DNA from: Paeniglutamicibacter cryotolerans
GTDB lineage: Bacteria > Actinomycetota > Actinomycetes > Actinomycetales > Micrococcaceae
Length of the DNA stretch: 64,000 bases
Direction: 5' to 3'
Assembly: GCF_014190875.1 (NCBI RefSeq)
Contig: NZ_JACHVS010000001.1
Span: 1,364,001-1,428,000 of the forward strand
Under the pieces are notes generated by a model. The model saw only the letters and a program-made list of their open reading frames with translations. It made no database searches and was not told the origin of the DNA. Positions 15,704 through 24,397 of the stretch are shown piece after piece. How positions within the stretch are numbered: position 1 is the stretch's first letter; every line of letters starts with the position of its first letter. Made by a program: the position numbers and the translations under genes.

Positions 15704-16963
15704 CTAGCCGTTATTGGCGGCCCGGGGTGCTCCGATGCCCTGCTTGATCTGGTATGGTCCCGATGCCGACGGCCGGACATCGAAGTCGAACATCGCCGTG
15801 GGCAGGTACACCGTCGAACAGGAGTTCGGGATGTCAACGACACCCGAGAGCCGGCCCTCGATCGGTGCCGCACCCAACAGCAGGTAGGCCTGCTCCGGGG
15901 CGTAGCCGAACTTCACCAGGTAGTCGATGGCATGCAGGCACGCGCGCTGGTAGGACAGGTGCGAGTCCAGGTAGCGCTGTTCCCCGTCGAGCGTCACCGA
16001 GGTGCCGGAGAACGCCAGCCACTCGCTGAACTGCGGTTCCACCCGACCCGGCATGAAGATCGCGTTCTCGCTGACGCCATAGGTGTCCATGCCGCCCTTG
16101 ATGATGTCAACGCGCAGGTCGATGAACCCGCCCATCTCGATCGCGCCACAGAAGGTGATCTCACCGTCGCCCTGCGAGAAGTGCAGGTCTCCGACCGACA
16201 GGTTCGCCCCGTCGACGAACACCGGGTAGAAGATGCGCGAGCCCTTGGACAGGTTCTTGATGTCCTGGTTGCCGCCGTTCTCCCGCGGCGGAGCGGTCCG
16301 TGCAGCCTCCGACCCGACGCGGCCCCACTGGTCGCGGTCCAGCCCGCCAAGTACCGCGTGCTCCGCCTCCGGCGGCAGCGCCAACGGGGGCATGCGATGC
16401 GGATCGGTGGCAATCAAGTCACCCTCGCGCTTGTTCCACTTCGCCAGCAGCTCCGCCGAGGGTGCGGTGCCCATCAAACCCGGGTGGATGAGGCCCTCGA
16501 ACCTGACCTCCGGCACGTGCCGCGAGGTCGCGACCTGCCCGGTGAAGTCCCAGATGGCCTTGTAGGCGTCGGGGAACTGGTCGACCAGGAAGCTGCCACC
16601 GTTGTTCTTGGAGAAGATGCCGGTGTAGCCCCACCCCTGCCCGGCCAGCGGACCCGAATCCTCTTGCGGGATCGGACCCACATCGAGGATGTCCACTACC
16701 AGCAGGTCACCGGGCTTGGCGCCCTCGACGCGGAACGGTCCGGAGAGCTTGTGGACCGTCAGCAGCGGGGCGTCGAGGATGTCCTGGGCGGAGTCGTCGT
16801 TGACGATGGCCCCGTCAAACCATTCCCGGCAGTCGACGCGGAACGAATCGCCGGGTTTGACGGTGGCCACCGGCGGGATCTCCGGGTGCCACCGGTTGTG
16901 TCCGAGCTTCTCCTGGTCTTCGAACTTCTTGCCTGAATCGAGCGGAAAAAGTACTTCTGGCAT
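15704..16963 (-). CDS. fmdA: Formamidase (acetamidase/formamidase family)
   Basis: A 419-residue enzyme hydrolysing formamide to formate and ammonia. The N-terminal block HNRWHPEIPPVATVKPGD, the central HPGLMGTAPS and the later VGDLHFSQGDGEITFCGAIEM are hallmarks of the FmdA family. The ATG is preceded by AAGGAG at seven bases. It is third in an operon with amiS and fmdB: import of a short amide, then hydrolysis. It supplies nitrogen rather than sulfur, and it is not preceded by a SAM riboswitch. Confidence 0.93.
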   Translation of the reverse strand: MPEVLFPLDSGKKFEDQEKLGHNRWHPEIPPVATVKPGDSFRVDCREWFDGAIVNDDSAQDILDAPLLTVHKLSGPFRVEGAKPGDLLVVDILDVGPIPQEDSGPLAGQGWGYTGIFSKNNGGSFLVDQFPDAYKAIWDFTGQVATSRHVPEVRFEGLIHPGLMGTAPSAELLAKWNKREGDLIATDPHRMPPLALPPEAEHAVLGGLDRDQWGRVGSEAARTAPPRENGGNQDIKNLSKGSRIFYPVFVDGANLSVGDLHFSQGDGEITFCGAIEMGGFIDLRVDIIKGGMDTYGVSENAIFMPGRVEPQFSEWLAFSGTSVTLDGEQRYLDSHLSYQRACLHAIDYLVKFGYAPEQAYLLLGAAPIEGRLSGVVDIPNSCSTVYLPTAMFDFDVRPSASGPYQIKQGIGAPRAANNG

Positions 16964-17010
16964 GGTATTTCTCCTTAAGTGAACTCGTACTGGTTTTTGT
17001 TCTTCGGGCC

Positions 17011-17301
17011 CTAGGGCCGCGGAAGTTTCTGATGCAGCGGATTGGAGGTGTACCGGGCGGGTGCCTTCATGCCGCTGGAGGGGAGCCTGTTCGAGACCAC
17101 CTCGGGTTCGTGGGCGCTGCGCTTGGTCGAATCGATCAGCTTGAACTCCGCAGAACCCGCGATCGACAGCTTCGGCGCGCTGATCCTGCGTCTGGACTGC
17201 TGCCCGCAGTCGGGACAGTCCAGCGACCCGGGGGCCTGGCTCATCGAAAAGGACGCTTCGAATGCTGTGCCTTCGGGGCAGCGGAATTCGTACAACGGCA
17301 T
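17011..17301 (-). CDS. fmdB: FmdB-type zinc-ribbon protein
   Basis: A 96-residue small protein with the start MPLYEFRC and the pair CPDC (C29, C32) typical of FmdB regulatory-type zinc ribbons. The usual second N-terminal Cys is Gly (C8-P-E-G11), so only three of four ligands are visible. AGGAG lies eight bases before the ATG. It lies between amiS and fmdA, 47 bases before the latter, and probably acts on amidase expression or assembly, as proposed for FmdB. A direct role is unproven. Confidence 0.8.
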   Translation of the reverse strand: MPLYEFRCPEGTAFEASFSMSQAPGSLDCPDCGQQSRRRISAPKLSIAGSAEFKLIDSTKRSAHEPEVVSNRLPSSGMKAPARYTSNPLHQKLPRP

Positions 17302-17375
17302 GGAGGGCACTCCTGATGTGGGCGCGGACAAATGGTGGAAGGAAACTCGAATGGGTCGAAAGACTGAACGCCCGG

Positions 17376-18005
17376 TCAGCCGGCCTGGGTCATCGCTGCG
17401 GGAGCCGGCGCGTTAAGCGCCGCACGCCGACCCATGACGAAGGCGAAGATCAGGGCCAGCAGGCTCGCGGCGGCCATCCACAAGGCATTGGCCGTGGTGG
17501 ATTTGAACGCGCCGGAGATCAACAGCAATGCCGGAATCGTGGCGGTGATGTGGGCGACTATCAGGGTGAACCAGCCGGTGGTGATGGCCAGGCTTTCCAT
17601 ATTCAAGCCCAGCAGCAGGAAGAACATGAACCAGAGAACCGCCCAGGTGTACCACATCACGGCGGAAACGGGGTCATCAAAGTGCACCAGCAGGACGCTG
17701 CCGATCACTATGGCGCAGACTGCCACGAACAGCGAGAACCAGCCCAGGCCTTCGCCGGGAAGTGAGCACAGCTGATTGAGGCCCACGTACAGGTAGGTGA
17801 AGCCAAAGAGGTAAAGCCCCGCTGCGCCAAAGATAATGGCCGGGTCTCCGTTGGCTTGGGAAATGATGATGGTGGGGAAGACCGTCTGCATGGCACCGAC
17901 GAACAGGTTCATGATCGCGGCTGATTTTCCGGGAACCTTCCCGATGAGCATGAGGCCGTTGATGAAGAGAACGGCGCCAACGTATAGCAATCCGACATTA
18001 CTCAA
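17376..18005 (-). CDS. amiS: AmiS/UreI-family amide or urea channel
   Basis: A 209-residue integral membrane protein with six to seven hydrophobic segments. The start LSNVGLLYVGAVLFINGLM is the family's N-terminus. A TTG start is chosen because AAGGA stands seven bases upstream and the TTG precedes the conserved SNVGLLY. A longer frame reaches an ATG at 18059 but adds an unconserved leader. The protein should pass short amides or urea across the cytoplasmic membrane to the formamidase encoded next in the operon. It is divergent from the SfnB-like operon. Confidence 0.87.
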   Translation of the reverse strand: MSNVGLLYVGAVLFINGLMLIGKVPGKSAAIMNLFVGAMQTVFPTIIISQANGDPAIIFGAAGLYLFGFTYLYVGLNQLCSLPGEGLGWFSLFVAVCAIVIGSVLLVHFDDPVSAVMWYTWAVLWFMFFLLLGLNMESLAITTGWFTLIVAHITATIPALLLISGAFKSTTANALWMAAASLLALIFAFVMGRRAALNAPAPAAMTQAG

Positions 18006-18212
18006 GTGAACATCCTTCAAACGCTTATATGGGTTGAGGGGTGGTGCGCCGGCGGACAAGGGAAGATGTCTCTGACCGGATCAATCACTGGCTTCCCATC
18101 AAGCTATCCTCAACACTCGGAGAACGTCAATGGGTGCGCGGGAAACGAAAACGACGAAAAAAGACGCGGGACATTCGCCATCGACAGGCCTAAGCGTGTA
18201 GACAGGTGTCAT

Positions 18213-18306
18213 TACCATCCAGAGCGGCCGAGAGATCTGGCTCGATGACGCCGCAGCAACCCCAGCCCATTCAATGGGCGGAAGGTGCTCACGCCAGACC
18301 GATGGA
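18213..18306 (+). promoter_or_regulatory. SAM-I (S-box) riboswitch upstream of the SfnB-like operon
   Basis: Plus-strand core GAGCGGCCGAGAGA, GATGACGCCGCAGCAACC and GGTGCTCACGCCA closed by CCATC/GATGG. GATGGAGAG supplies the ribosome site for the ATG at 18316. This is the only one of the four on the plus strand. The remainder of the 18006-18212 gap should hold the two divergent promoters. Confidence 0.88.
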
Positions 18307-18315
18307 GAGTGGACC

Positions 18316-19653
18316 ATGGCCCTGGCGCCTGAAACAGTACGTGTACCAGCCGAAATCAATCTCGGGACCTTCGGAGCAGTGGACCTGGACGACCTTGGCG
18401 ATGCGGTTCCGGCGCGGCACCTGATTAAACTCACCCCGGGCGTTCCCACCGGTTCGCATTACGACGAACTGGCGGCGATCTTCCGCCCGGTCTTCGCCCG
18501 CATTGCCGAAGGGGCGCGGGAGCGAGACTCTACCCGGACCCTTCCCTTCGAACAGGTGGGATGGCTGAACAAGGCCCGTTTCGGAGCACTGCGGGTTCCG
18601 GCCTCCCGGGGTGGCCACGGCGCCTCGCTGTCCGATGCGTTCCGGCTGCTGATTGAATTGGCCGATGCGGATTCGCAGGTCGCCCACCTGTGGCGCTCGC
18701 ATATCGGCTTCGCCGAAACGGTGCTGCTGCTGCCCGACGACGAGCTGCGGGATACGTGGTTCGGGCGTTTCGCCGACGGACACATCGTCGGCAATGCCTA
18801 CACCGAACGCGGCGGAAACACGCTGGGGACCCTCTCAACGAGGCTGGTTTCAGCCGGCGGCCGCTGGCGGGTCACCGGTGAGAAGTACTACTGCACCGGC
18901 ACCATCTACGCCGATTGGGTGGCGGTTGCGGCCTCCCGCGAGGATGTCCCGGGCCGGCACATCGCCGTAGTGTCGACCCAACATTCCGGGGTGCGGATTT
19001 ACGATGACTGGGATGGCTTCGGCCAGCAGCTCACCGGCACCGGGACCACGTCCTTCGATGCCGTTCCGGTGGACTCGCTGCTGCCGCAGGACGCAGACGG
19101 GGCCCACCCCGAATCCGCGATCTACCAGTTGGTGCTGCTTGCCGTGCAGGCCGGCATCACCCGGGCGGTGCTGCGCGATGCCCGCGAGCAGGTGCAGGTG
19201 CGCACCCGCTCCTTCAGCACCGGAAGCGGTGTGGTGCCGCGGCACGATGCCCAGGTGCTGCAGCTCATCGGTGAGATATCTGCCTCCGCTTTCGCCGTGG
19301 ACGCCACGGTGCTGGCCGCCGTGGCCGAACTCGAATCGGTGCTCGCGGACGAGGCGCTGAACGCGGCCGAGCGTTTTGCCGTCGCCGAGCTCTCGGCCAA
19401 CCGCGCCCAGACGGCGATCCAGCCGCTGGTCCTGGGCGCCGCATCGAAGCTTTTTGACGGGTTGGGGGCATCGGCCACATCAAGCGCCTGCAACCTGGAC
19501 CGGCACTGGCGCAATGCCCGAACCGTGGCGACGCACAACCCGGCCATCTACAAGGCGCGCATCGTCGGGGACTACGAGGTCAACGGCACGGCTCCACGCA
19601 AGCTGAATTCGGTCGGCAATGCCGGCGCCCGCCACACTTCCACCCGGTTCTGA
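18316..19653 (+). CDS. SfnB/DszC-like flavin monooxygenase (acyl-CoA dehydrogenase fold)
   Basis: A 445-residue protein of the acyl-CoA dehydrogenase superfamily, in the branch that includes sulfur acquisition oxidoreductase SfnB and dibenzothiophene monooxygenase DszC. Visible blocks are VGWLNKARFGALRVPASRGG, HLWRSHIGFAETVLL, a flavin-contact strand region GGRWRVTGEKYYCTGT and a C-terminal helix bundle with CNLDRHWRNART. Such enzymes oxidise organosulfur compounds with reduced flavin. The start is fixed by the riboswitch-linked ribosome site. It is first of three genes with an LLM monooxygenase and a CoA-binding protein. The substrate is inferred from context. Confidence 0.85.
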   Translation: MALAPETVRVPAEINLGTFGAVDLDDLGDAVPARHLIKLTPGVPTGSHYDELAAIFRPVFARIAEGARERDSTRTLPFEQVGWLNKARFGALRVPASRGGHGASLSDAFRLLIELADADSQVAHLWRSHIGFAETVLLLPDDELRDTWFGRFADGHIVGNAYTERGGNTLGTLSTRLVSAGGRWRVTGEKYYCTGTIYADWVAVAASREDVPGRHIAVVSTQHSGVRIYDDWDGFGQQLTGTGTTSFDAVPVDSLLPQDADGAHPESAIYQLVLLAVQAGITRAVLRDAREQVQVRTRSFSTGSGVVPRHDAQVLQLIGEISASAFAVDATVLAAVAELESVLADEALNAAERFAVAELSANRAQTAIQPLVLGAASKLFDGLGASATSSACNLDRHWRNARTVATHNPAIYKARIVGDYEVNGTAPRKLNSVGNAGARHTSTRF

Positions 19654-19770
19654 GCGGGCTCAACCCACCGCACCCACCATCCACCTCGCCATCGGCCCCG
19701 CACATCGCGCACGGCGGTCGATCCGCCCAGCCCGGGAATCATTGCCGGGAGCGGAAACCAAAGGAGAACC

Positions 19771-21174
19771 ATGAGCAATTCACCGGCACGCCGACATATC
19801 CGCTTCAACGCCTTCGACATGAACTGCGTCGGCCACCAGTCACCCGGGCTGTGGCGCCACCCGCAAGACCGCTCGGCAGACTACACCGACTTGCATTACT
19901 GGGCCGACCTGGCCCAGACCCTTGAACGTGGACTGTTCGACGGGATCTTCATCGCCGACGTGCTGGGCAGCTACGACGTGTATGGCGGATCAGCCGCGGC
20001 AGCGCTGCGCCAGGGCACCCAGACCCCGGTCAACGATCCCTTCTTGCTGGTCTCCGCGATGGCCCTGGTCACCGAGAACCTGGGCTTCGGGGTCACCGCC
20101 GGGACCGCGTATGAGCACCCGTACCCGTTTGCCCGCCGGTTGGCGACACTTGACCATCTGACCCGCGGCCGGGTGGGCTGGAACGTCGTCACCGGGTACC
20201 TGCCCTCGGCGGCGCGCAATATGGGCAACGACGACCTGCTCGAGCACGATGAACGCTACGACCACGCGGATGAGTACCTCGAAGTCGTCTACAAGCTGCT
20301 TGAGGGCTCGTGGGAAGACGATGCGGTGGTGCGCGACGCGGCCACCGGAGTGTTCACCAACCCGGAAAAGGTCCACCCGATCAACCACGAAGGCAGGTAT
20401 TTCAAGGTTCCCGGCATCGCCATCACCGAACCCAGCCCACAGCGCACCCCGGTGATCTACCAGGCAGGGGCATCCATGCGAGGCATTGCCTTTGCCGCCG
20501 GAAACGCCGAGGCAGTGTTCGTCGGAGCCCCGACCAAGGAAATCCTGAAGTCGACGGTGGCTAGGATCCGCGATGCGGTGCAGGCGACGGGCCGGGACCG
20601 TCACGACGTGCGCATCTACACGATGCTCACCATCATTACCGACGCGACCAGCGAATTAGCTGCGGCCAAGCACGAGGAATACCAGTCCTACGCTTCGGAG
20701 GAGGGCGCACTGGTGCTGCTCTCGGGCTGGCTGGGCATCGACCTGTCGGCCTACGGCCTGGACGACGAGATCGGTGATGTCGAATCAAACGCGATCAAGT
20801 CCGCCGTCGAGTCGTTCAGCAAGCTGCGCAGCGACGATGGAACCCCCTGGACGGTGCGGGACATCGCGGCGTGGGCGGGCATTGGCGGCATGGGACCGCG
20901 TGTTGTCGGTTCCGGGGCAGAGGTAGCGCGGGAACTCATCGCCTGGGTGGATGAGACCGATGTCGATGGCTTCAACCTGGCCTATGCCGTGACCCCGGGC
21001 AGCTTCGAGGACGTCGTTGAATTCGTGATCCCCGAGCTCCAGGCCTGCGGCGCGTACCCCACCGAATATGCCCCGGGCACGCTGCGCAACAAGTTGTTCG
21101 GACGCGGCGATAAGCTGCCCGAAACCCACCGCGGTGCGGCATTTACGACACGGAACCGGCTCGCCTCCCGGTAG
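19771..21174 (+). CDS. LLM-class flavin monooxygenase (DszA/NtaA/SnaA branch)
   Basis: A 467-residue luciferase-like monooxygenase. The N-terminus RHIRFNAFDMNCVGHQSPGL, the block PYPFARRLATLDHLTRGRVG with WNVVTGYLPSAARNMG, and YQAGASMRGIAFAAGNAEAVF place it in the NtaA/SnaA/DszA group. These enzymes cleave C-S or C-N bonds with FMNH2 from a separate reductase. No reductase gene is seen in this operon. AAGGAG lies six bases before the ATG, and the 117-bp gap from the previous gene has no terminator. It probably acts together with the SfnB-like protein on a sulfone or sulfonate. Confidence 0.88.
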   Translation: MSNSPARRHIRFNAFDMNCVGHQSPGLWRHPQDRSADYTDLHYWADLAQTLERGLFDGIFIADVLGSYDVYGGSAAAALRQGTQTPVNDPFLLVSAMALVTENLGFGVTAGTAYEHPYPFARRLATLDHLTRGRVGWNVVTGYLPSAARNMGNDDLLEHDERYDHADEYLEVVYKLLEGSWEDDAVVRDAATGVFTNPEKVHPINHEGRYFKVPGIAITEPSPQRTPVIYQAGASMRGIAFAAGNAEAVFVGAPTKEILKSTVARIRDAVQATGRDRHDVRIYTMLTIITDATSELAAAKHEEYQSYASEEGALVLLSGWLGIDLSAYGLDDEIGDVESNAIKSAVESFSKLRSDDGTPWTVRDIAAWAGIGGMGPRVVGSGAEVARELIAWVDETDVDGFNLAYAVTPGSFEDVVEFVIPELQACGAYPTEYAPGTLRNKLFGRGDKLPETHRGAAFTTRNRLASR

Positions 21175-21221
21175 CGTTCCGGGGCGCCGCCCGAACGGCT
21201 CCGGAGCTGTACCGTTGGGTC

Positions 21222-21650
21222 ATGGACAACCACCTGCCCGGCGGCCACCTCAACGACCGGGAAACCATCAGCCGGCTGCTGACCACGCCCGCACGCTGGG
21301 CCGTGGTCGGCCTGTCGAATAACCCGCACCGGGTGGCCATCGGCGTCGCCTCCTTCCTGCAGCAATCACTGGGCATGAGCATCATCCCGGTGTCGCTCAA
21401 GGGCGATGACGTCCACGGGGAAAAGGGTTACCGGAAGCTCGCCGATGTCCCCGGACAGATCGACGTGGTCGACTGCTTTGTGAACTCGCAGAAGGTCGGC
21501 GCCGTGGTCGACGAGGCAATTGCCGTCGGTGCGCGCGCCGTCTGGCTGCAGTTGGGCGTCGTGGACGAGGCTGCAGCGGCTCGTGCCAAGGCAGCCGGGC
21601 TCGAGGTGGTCATGGACACCTGCCCGATGATCGAATACCCGCTCCTCTGA
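21222..21650 (+). CDS. CoA-binding protein, YccU type (sulfur operon copy 2)
   Basis: A 142-residue CoA-binding Rossmann protein, paralogous to the one at 1513-2013 and lacking its N-terminal extension. It has AVVGLSNNPHRVAIGVASFLQ, then WLQLGVVDEAAAARAKAAGL and MDTCPMIEY, the same MDxC-IE signature. It follows the DszA-like gene by 47 bases and probably belongs to the same SAM-controlled operon. The repeated placement at the end of desulfonation operons is the best clue to its role, which remains unknown. Confidence 0.82.
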   Translation: MDNHLPGGHLNDRETISRLLTTPARWAVVGLSNNPHRVAIGVASFLQQSLGMSIIPVSLKGDDVHGEKGYRKLADVPGQIDVVDCFVNSQKVGAVVDEAIAVGARAVWLQLGVVDEAAAARAKAAGLEVVMDTCPMIEYPLL

Positions 21651-21750
21651 CCGTATTTACCCCCTCCACCAGGGTCATCTGAAAAACCACACGTGCTAAA
21701 CGTGCAACGAAGTTCATGCGTACGCTAGCCACGGCAATCAAAACAAGTTT

Positions 21751-23132
21751 GGCTCTCCTGACGTAAATGTGGGTGGTGTCATTTCTGGTATGGGAGCCGG
21801 GTGGTGACCGGTCCGCAGGCGAGCATGATCAGTGCCAGCGTGGCCTCCGGTGAATGGAACCCGTAGGAGCGTCTGGTCATGGTTCTGATCTTGTTGTTCA
21901 GGCCCTCATGCTTGCCATTGCTGATTCCTCGCGTCACCGCCTGGTAAATGCCTTCCATATGTCCGCGCAAGGTCGCTGCGGCCTTCCTGAACGGAGCCAG
22001 GGCGCTGGTGGTCGCGGCGTCGCACCAGGCGCTGATCATGCCCATGACGTCTTGGGTTTCAAGGTCCCCGGCGAAGACCTCCCGCAAGGACTCCTTGAGC
22101 AGGTATGCCTCCCAAAGTTCCCCTCCGTCCTGCTCCATTTGCTTCAGGGTCGCGCCCTGCTTTTCGGTGAGGTCCCCGGGATTTTTCAGCAGGGCCCAGC
22201 GGTTGCCCTTGTATTTTTTGGCGAAGGCCTTATCCGGTAGTTCACGGGCCTTTTGCCAGAAGGCACGACGGACGGCTTCCAGGGCGTTGGTGGCCAGCTG
22301 GACGCAGTGGAACGGATCGATGCAGATGGCGGCCTGCGGCGCATTCTTCTTCACGGATTTGATGAATGCCGCTCCCATGTCCATGCTGACCGCCTTGATG
22401 TCTTGGGTGTTTTCGGGGCCGATTTCCGTGAAGAACTGATCCAGGGTGGCGGCGTTCTTCCCGGCTGCTCCCCAAAGGATGGTGGAGGTTTCGTGGTCCG
22501 AAACCAGGGTGAGGTAGTTGTGGTGCTTTTTCCAGGAGATCTCGTCCACGCCCAGGTGCACCAGATTCTCAAAGCGTGTGTCGTCGAGTTGTTCCTCCAC
22601 GACGCGTTCACAGATGGCTCCGACGGTGCGCCAGGCGATCCTGGTGAAGGCGGAAACGCTGGTCTTGTCCGCCCGGGTGACCAGCCAGGCGACGAGGTCC
22701 TCGAAGTCTCGGGTGAACCTCGCATTGGAGCGGGCGAAAGGCACGGCCTGGACCACGACTCCGTGTTCGGGGCAACGCAGCCGCCGGCGCAGCATTTTCA
22801 GGACCAGGGGGCTGCCGCCCAGATCCAGGTGCCTCCACCTGGATTCGGCCCACCGGGTGTCGTATCCGACCGTGGTGGCAAAGGGGCAGTGCGGGCAGGA
22901 GAGCTTCTTCCGGGCGGTGAGTTTCACCGTGGCGATGACCGCGCCATGACCATCGAATTCGACGTTGGTGATACTGGTGCCGCTGAATTTGAGGGCGCGA
23001 TTGAGTAGAGTGGTAGCTCGCATGGGTAACTCCGGTTAAGTCTGATAGTTGAGGAACTTACAAACTTACCGGGTTGCCCATGCTTTCTCGTTTACCACGT
23101 TTTCCCTGACCCACATTTACGTCAGGAGAGCC
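21751..23132 (-). mobile_element. ISL3-family insertion sequence
   Basis: A 1,382-bp element bounded by perfect 24-bp inverted repeats (21751-21774 and 23109-23132, beginning GGCTCTCCTGACGTAAATGT). The 8-bp target ACAAGTTT is duplicated at 21743-21750 and 23133-23140, as is usual for ISL3. Perfect ends and an intact transposase indicate a recent arrival. Confidence 0.95.
21779..23023 (-). CDS. ISL3-family transposase
   Basis: A 414-residue transposase. The N-terminal zinc-finger region has SCPHCPFATTVGYDTRW and LRCPEHGVVVQ, a helix-turn-helix follows, and the DDE core has LGVDEISWKKHHNY, SMDMGAAFIK and, near the C-terminus, NGKHEGLNNKIR. It is complete, with no internal stops. It is read opposite to the interrupted surface-protein gene. 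Confidence 0.93.
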   Translation of the reverse strand: MRATTLLNRALKFSGTSITNVEFDGHGAVIATVKLTARKKLSCPHCPFATTVGYDTRWAESRWRHLDLGGSPLVLKMLRRRLRCPEHGVVVQAVPFARSNARFTRDFEDLVAWLVTRADKTSVSAFTRIAWRTVGAICERVVEEQLDDTRFENLVHLGVDEISWKKHHNYLTLVSDHETSTILWGAAGKNAATLDQFFTEIGPENTQDIKAVSMDMGAAFIKSVKKNAPQAAICIDPFHCVQLATNALEAVRRAFWQKARELPDKAFAKKYKGNRWALLKNPGDLTEKQGATLKQMEQDGGELWEAYLLKESLREVFAGDLETQDVMGMISAWCDAATTSALAPFRKAAATLRGHMEGIYQAVTRGISNGKHEGLNNKIRTMTRRSYGFHSPEATLALIMLACGPVTTRLPYQK

Positions 23133-23994
23133 ACAAGTTTTGGGTGCTGGGGGGACCAAAGGAATATTGGCGATGCACGAACTGGGGGTTCACGCGTCGC
23201 GATCGGGCTGGATGGCAACCGGCCCGGTCACGGTGTTGGTTTTCAGCTGTGGTCCTCACCGCCCAGGCAGGCCGGCGATGAAACCGCGAACCAGGGCCCG
23301 ACCGGCGACATCGCCGGGGCCGGGTCCACCCAGGGGCAGGCGGCATTGCAGGCCCAGGCGTCCCCGCGGGCTCTGGACCGGGACAAGGCCACGGAAGTGG
23401 AAGCCGTCAAGCCGGAAGCCAGCGGCGGCTATTCACTGCGGGTGACGCCCAGTCCGGCAAGCGGTACGACCCGCTGGCCCGGGGTGCCGATCGCCTGCAC
23501 CACCACTGTTGCAAACACCGGTGGGCACACGCTGACGGGGATGGCGATCACAGCCCAGCCCGCCGGGTGGTAGCACCGGCGGCCCTCGAGCAGGACAGTG
23601 CGGAGCTCTCGGGTGGCACCTCGGACCCCGTCGGCAGCGCGCTGACCTGGACCGCCGGGGACCTGGCCGCTGGCGAAAGCCGGACCCTGAGCTACGCGGC
23701 CACCATTAACGATGGCGCCGCCGACCTGCTCCTGGTGAACGCCGTCACGAGAACCGGGAACGTCCCGGAGATACGCACCGAACACCACACCGCGGAATGC
23801 CATGGGGTCACCGATCCGGGATCCGCGGGCTGTGGTCATCGCGGCGGAAGAGTCGACGGCTGAGCTGCTGGTCGAGGAACCCGCGGTGGCATTGCCGGGT
23901 GCCGAACCGGTCCTCGTCCCGGCCTCCACATCGCAGGACGAGGCCGTCACTTCCCGGCAGAACGGTTCGTAGCCGGTACCTCTAGACTAGGGAC

Positions 23995-24387
23995 GTGGAC
24001 TACGAAGGATTGCGTGCGCTCTGCCTCTCGATGCCCGGCGCCTTCGAGGATTTTCCCTTCGGCCCGGAATCGGCAGTCTACAAGGTCCGCGGTCGTGCCG
24101 ACGGACCGGCGAAGATGTTTGCCCTGCTCATGCAGGGCAACGAGGGCACCCGCATCAATCTCAAATGCGAACCTGTGCTCGCCGAACAGCTGCGTGCCGC
24201 CCACCCTGAGATCACCCCCGGCTACCACATGAGCAAAAAACACTGGAATACGGTGTCCGCGAACGGGGACCTGGATCGGGGCATGATCCACGACCTCGTC
24301 CAGGACTCCTGGGACCTCGTCGTCGATTCGCTGCCGGTGCCCGAACGCACGGCGCTGGGGTGGAAGCGGCTGGCGGGGCGTGGGTAG
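23995..24387 (+). CDS. MmcQ/YjbR-family protein
   Basis: A 130-residue single-domain protein with the family's layout: an N-terminal helix ending in SMPGAFEDFPFGPE, then YKVRGRADGPAKMFALL, INLKCEP and a C-terminal block with GYHMSKKHWNTVSANGDLD. MmcQ/YjbR proteins have a DNA-binding-like (CyaY-like) fold, and their role is unproven. GTG at 23995 is chosen since it leads straight into the conserved YEGLRALCLSMPGA. It opens a compact three-gene group: the next gene follows after 10 bases. Confidence 0.85.
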   Translation: MDYEGLRALCLSMPGAFEDFPFGPESAVYKVRGRADGPAKMFALLMQGNEGTRINLKCEPVLAEQLRAAHPEITPGYHMSKKHWNTVSANGDLDRGMIHDLVQDSWDLVVDSLPVPERTALGWKRLAGRG

Positions 24388-24397
24388 GCTGGAACCC

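Larger units (their letters stand above)
21716..23972 (+). pseudogene. Broken secreted/surface protein gene (DUF11-like), interrupted by ISL3
   Basis: With the ISL3 element and one target copy removed, an ATG at 21716 reads MRTLATAIKTSFG into the sequence right of the element. Downstream, frames switch: SLRVTPSPASGTTRWPG and TTTVANTGGHTLTGMAITAQ in one frame, then SALTWTAGDLAAGESRTLSY and AATINDGAADLLLVNAVT in the next. This order is typical of DUF11 or Ig-like surface repeats. A third frame ends at 23972. At least two frameshifts exist besides the insertion, so the gene was decaying or has decayed since. The parent protein was probably exported, but no clean signal peptide remains. Confidence 0.55.
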
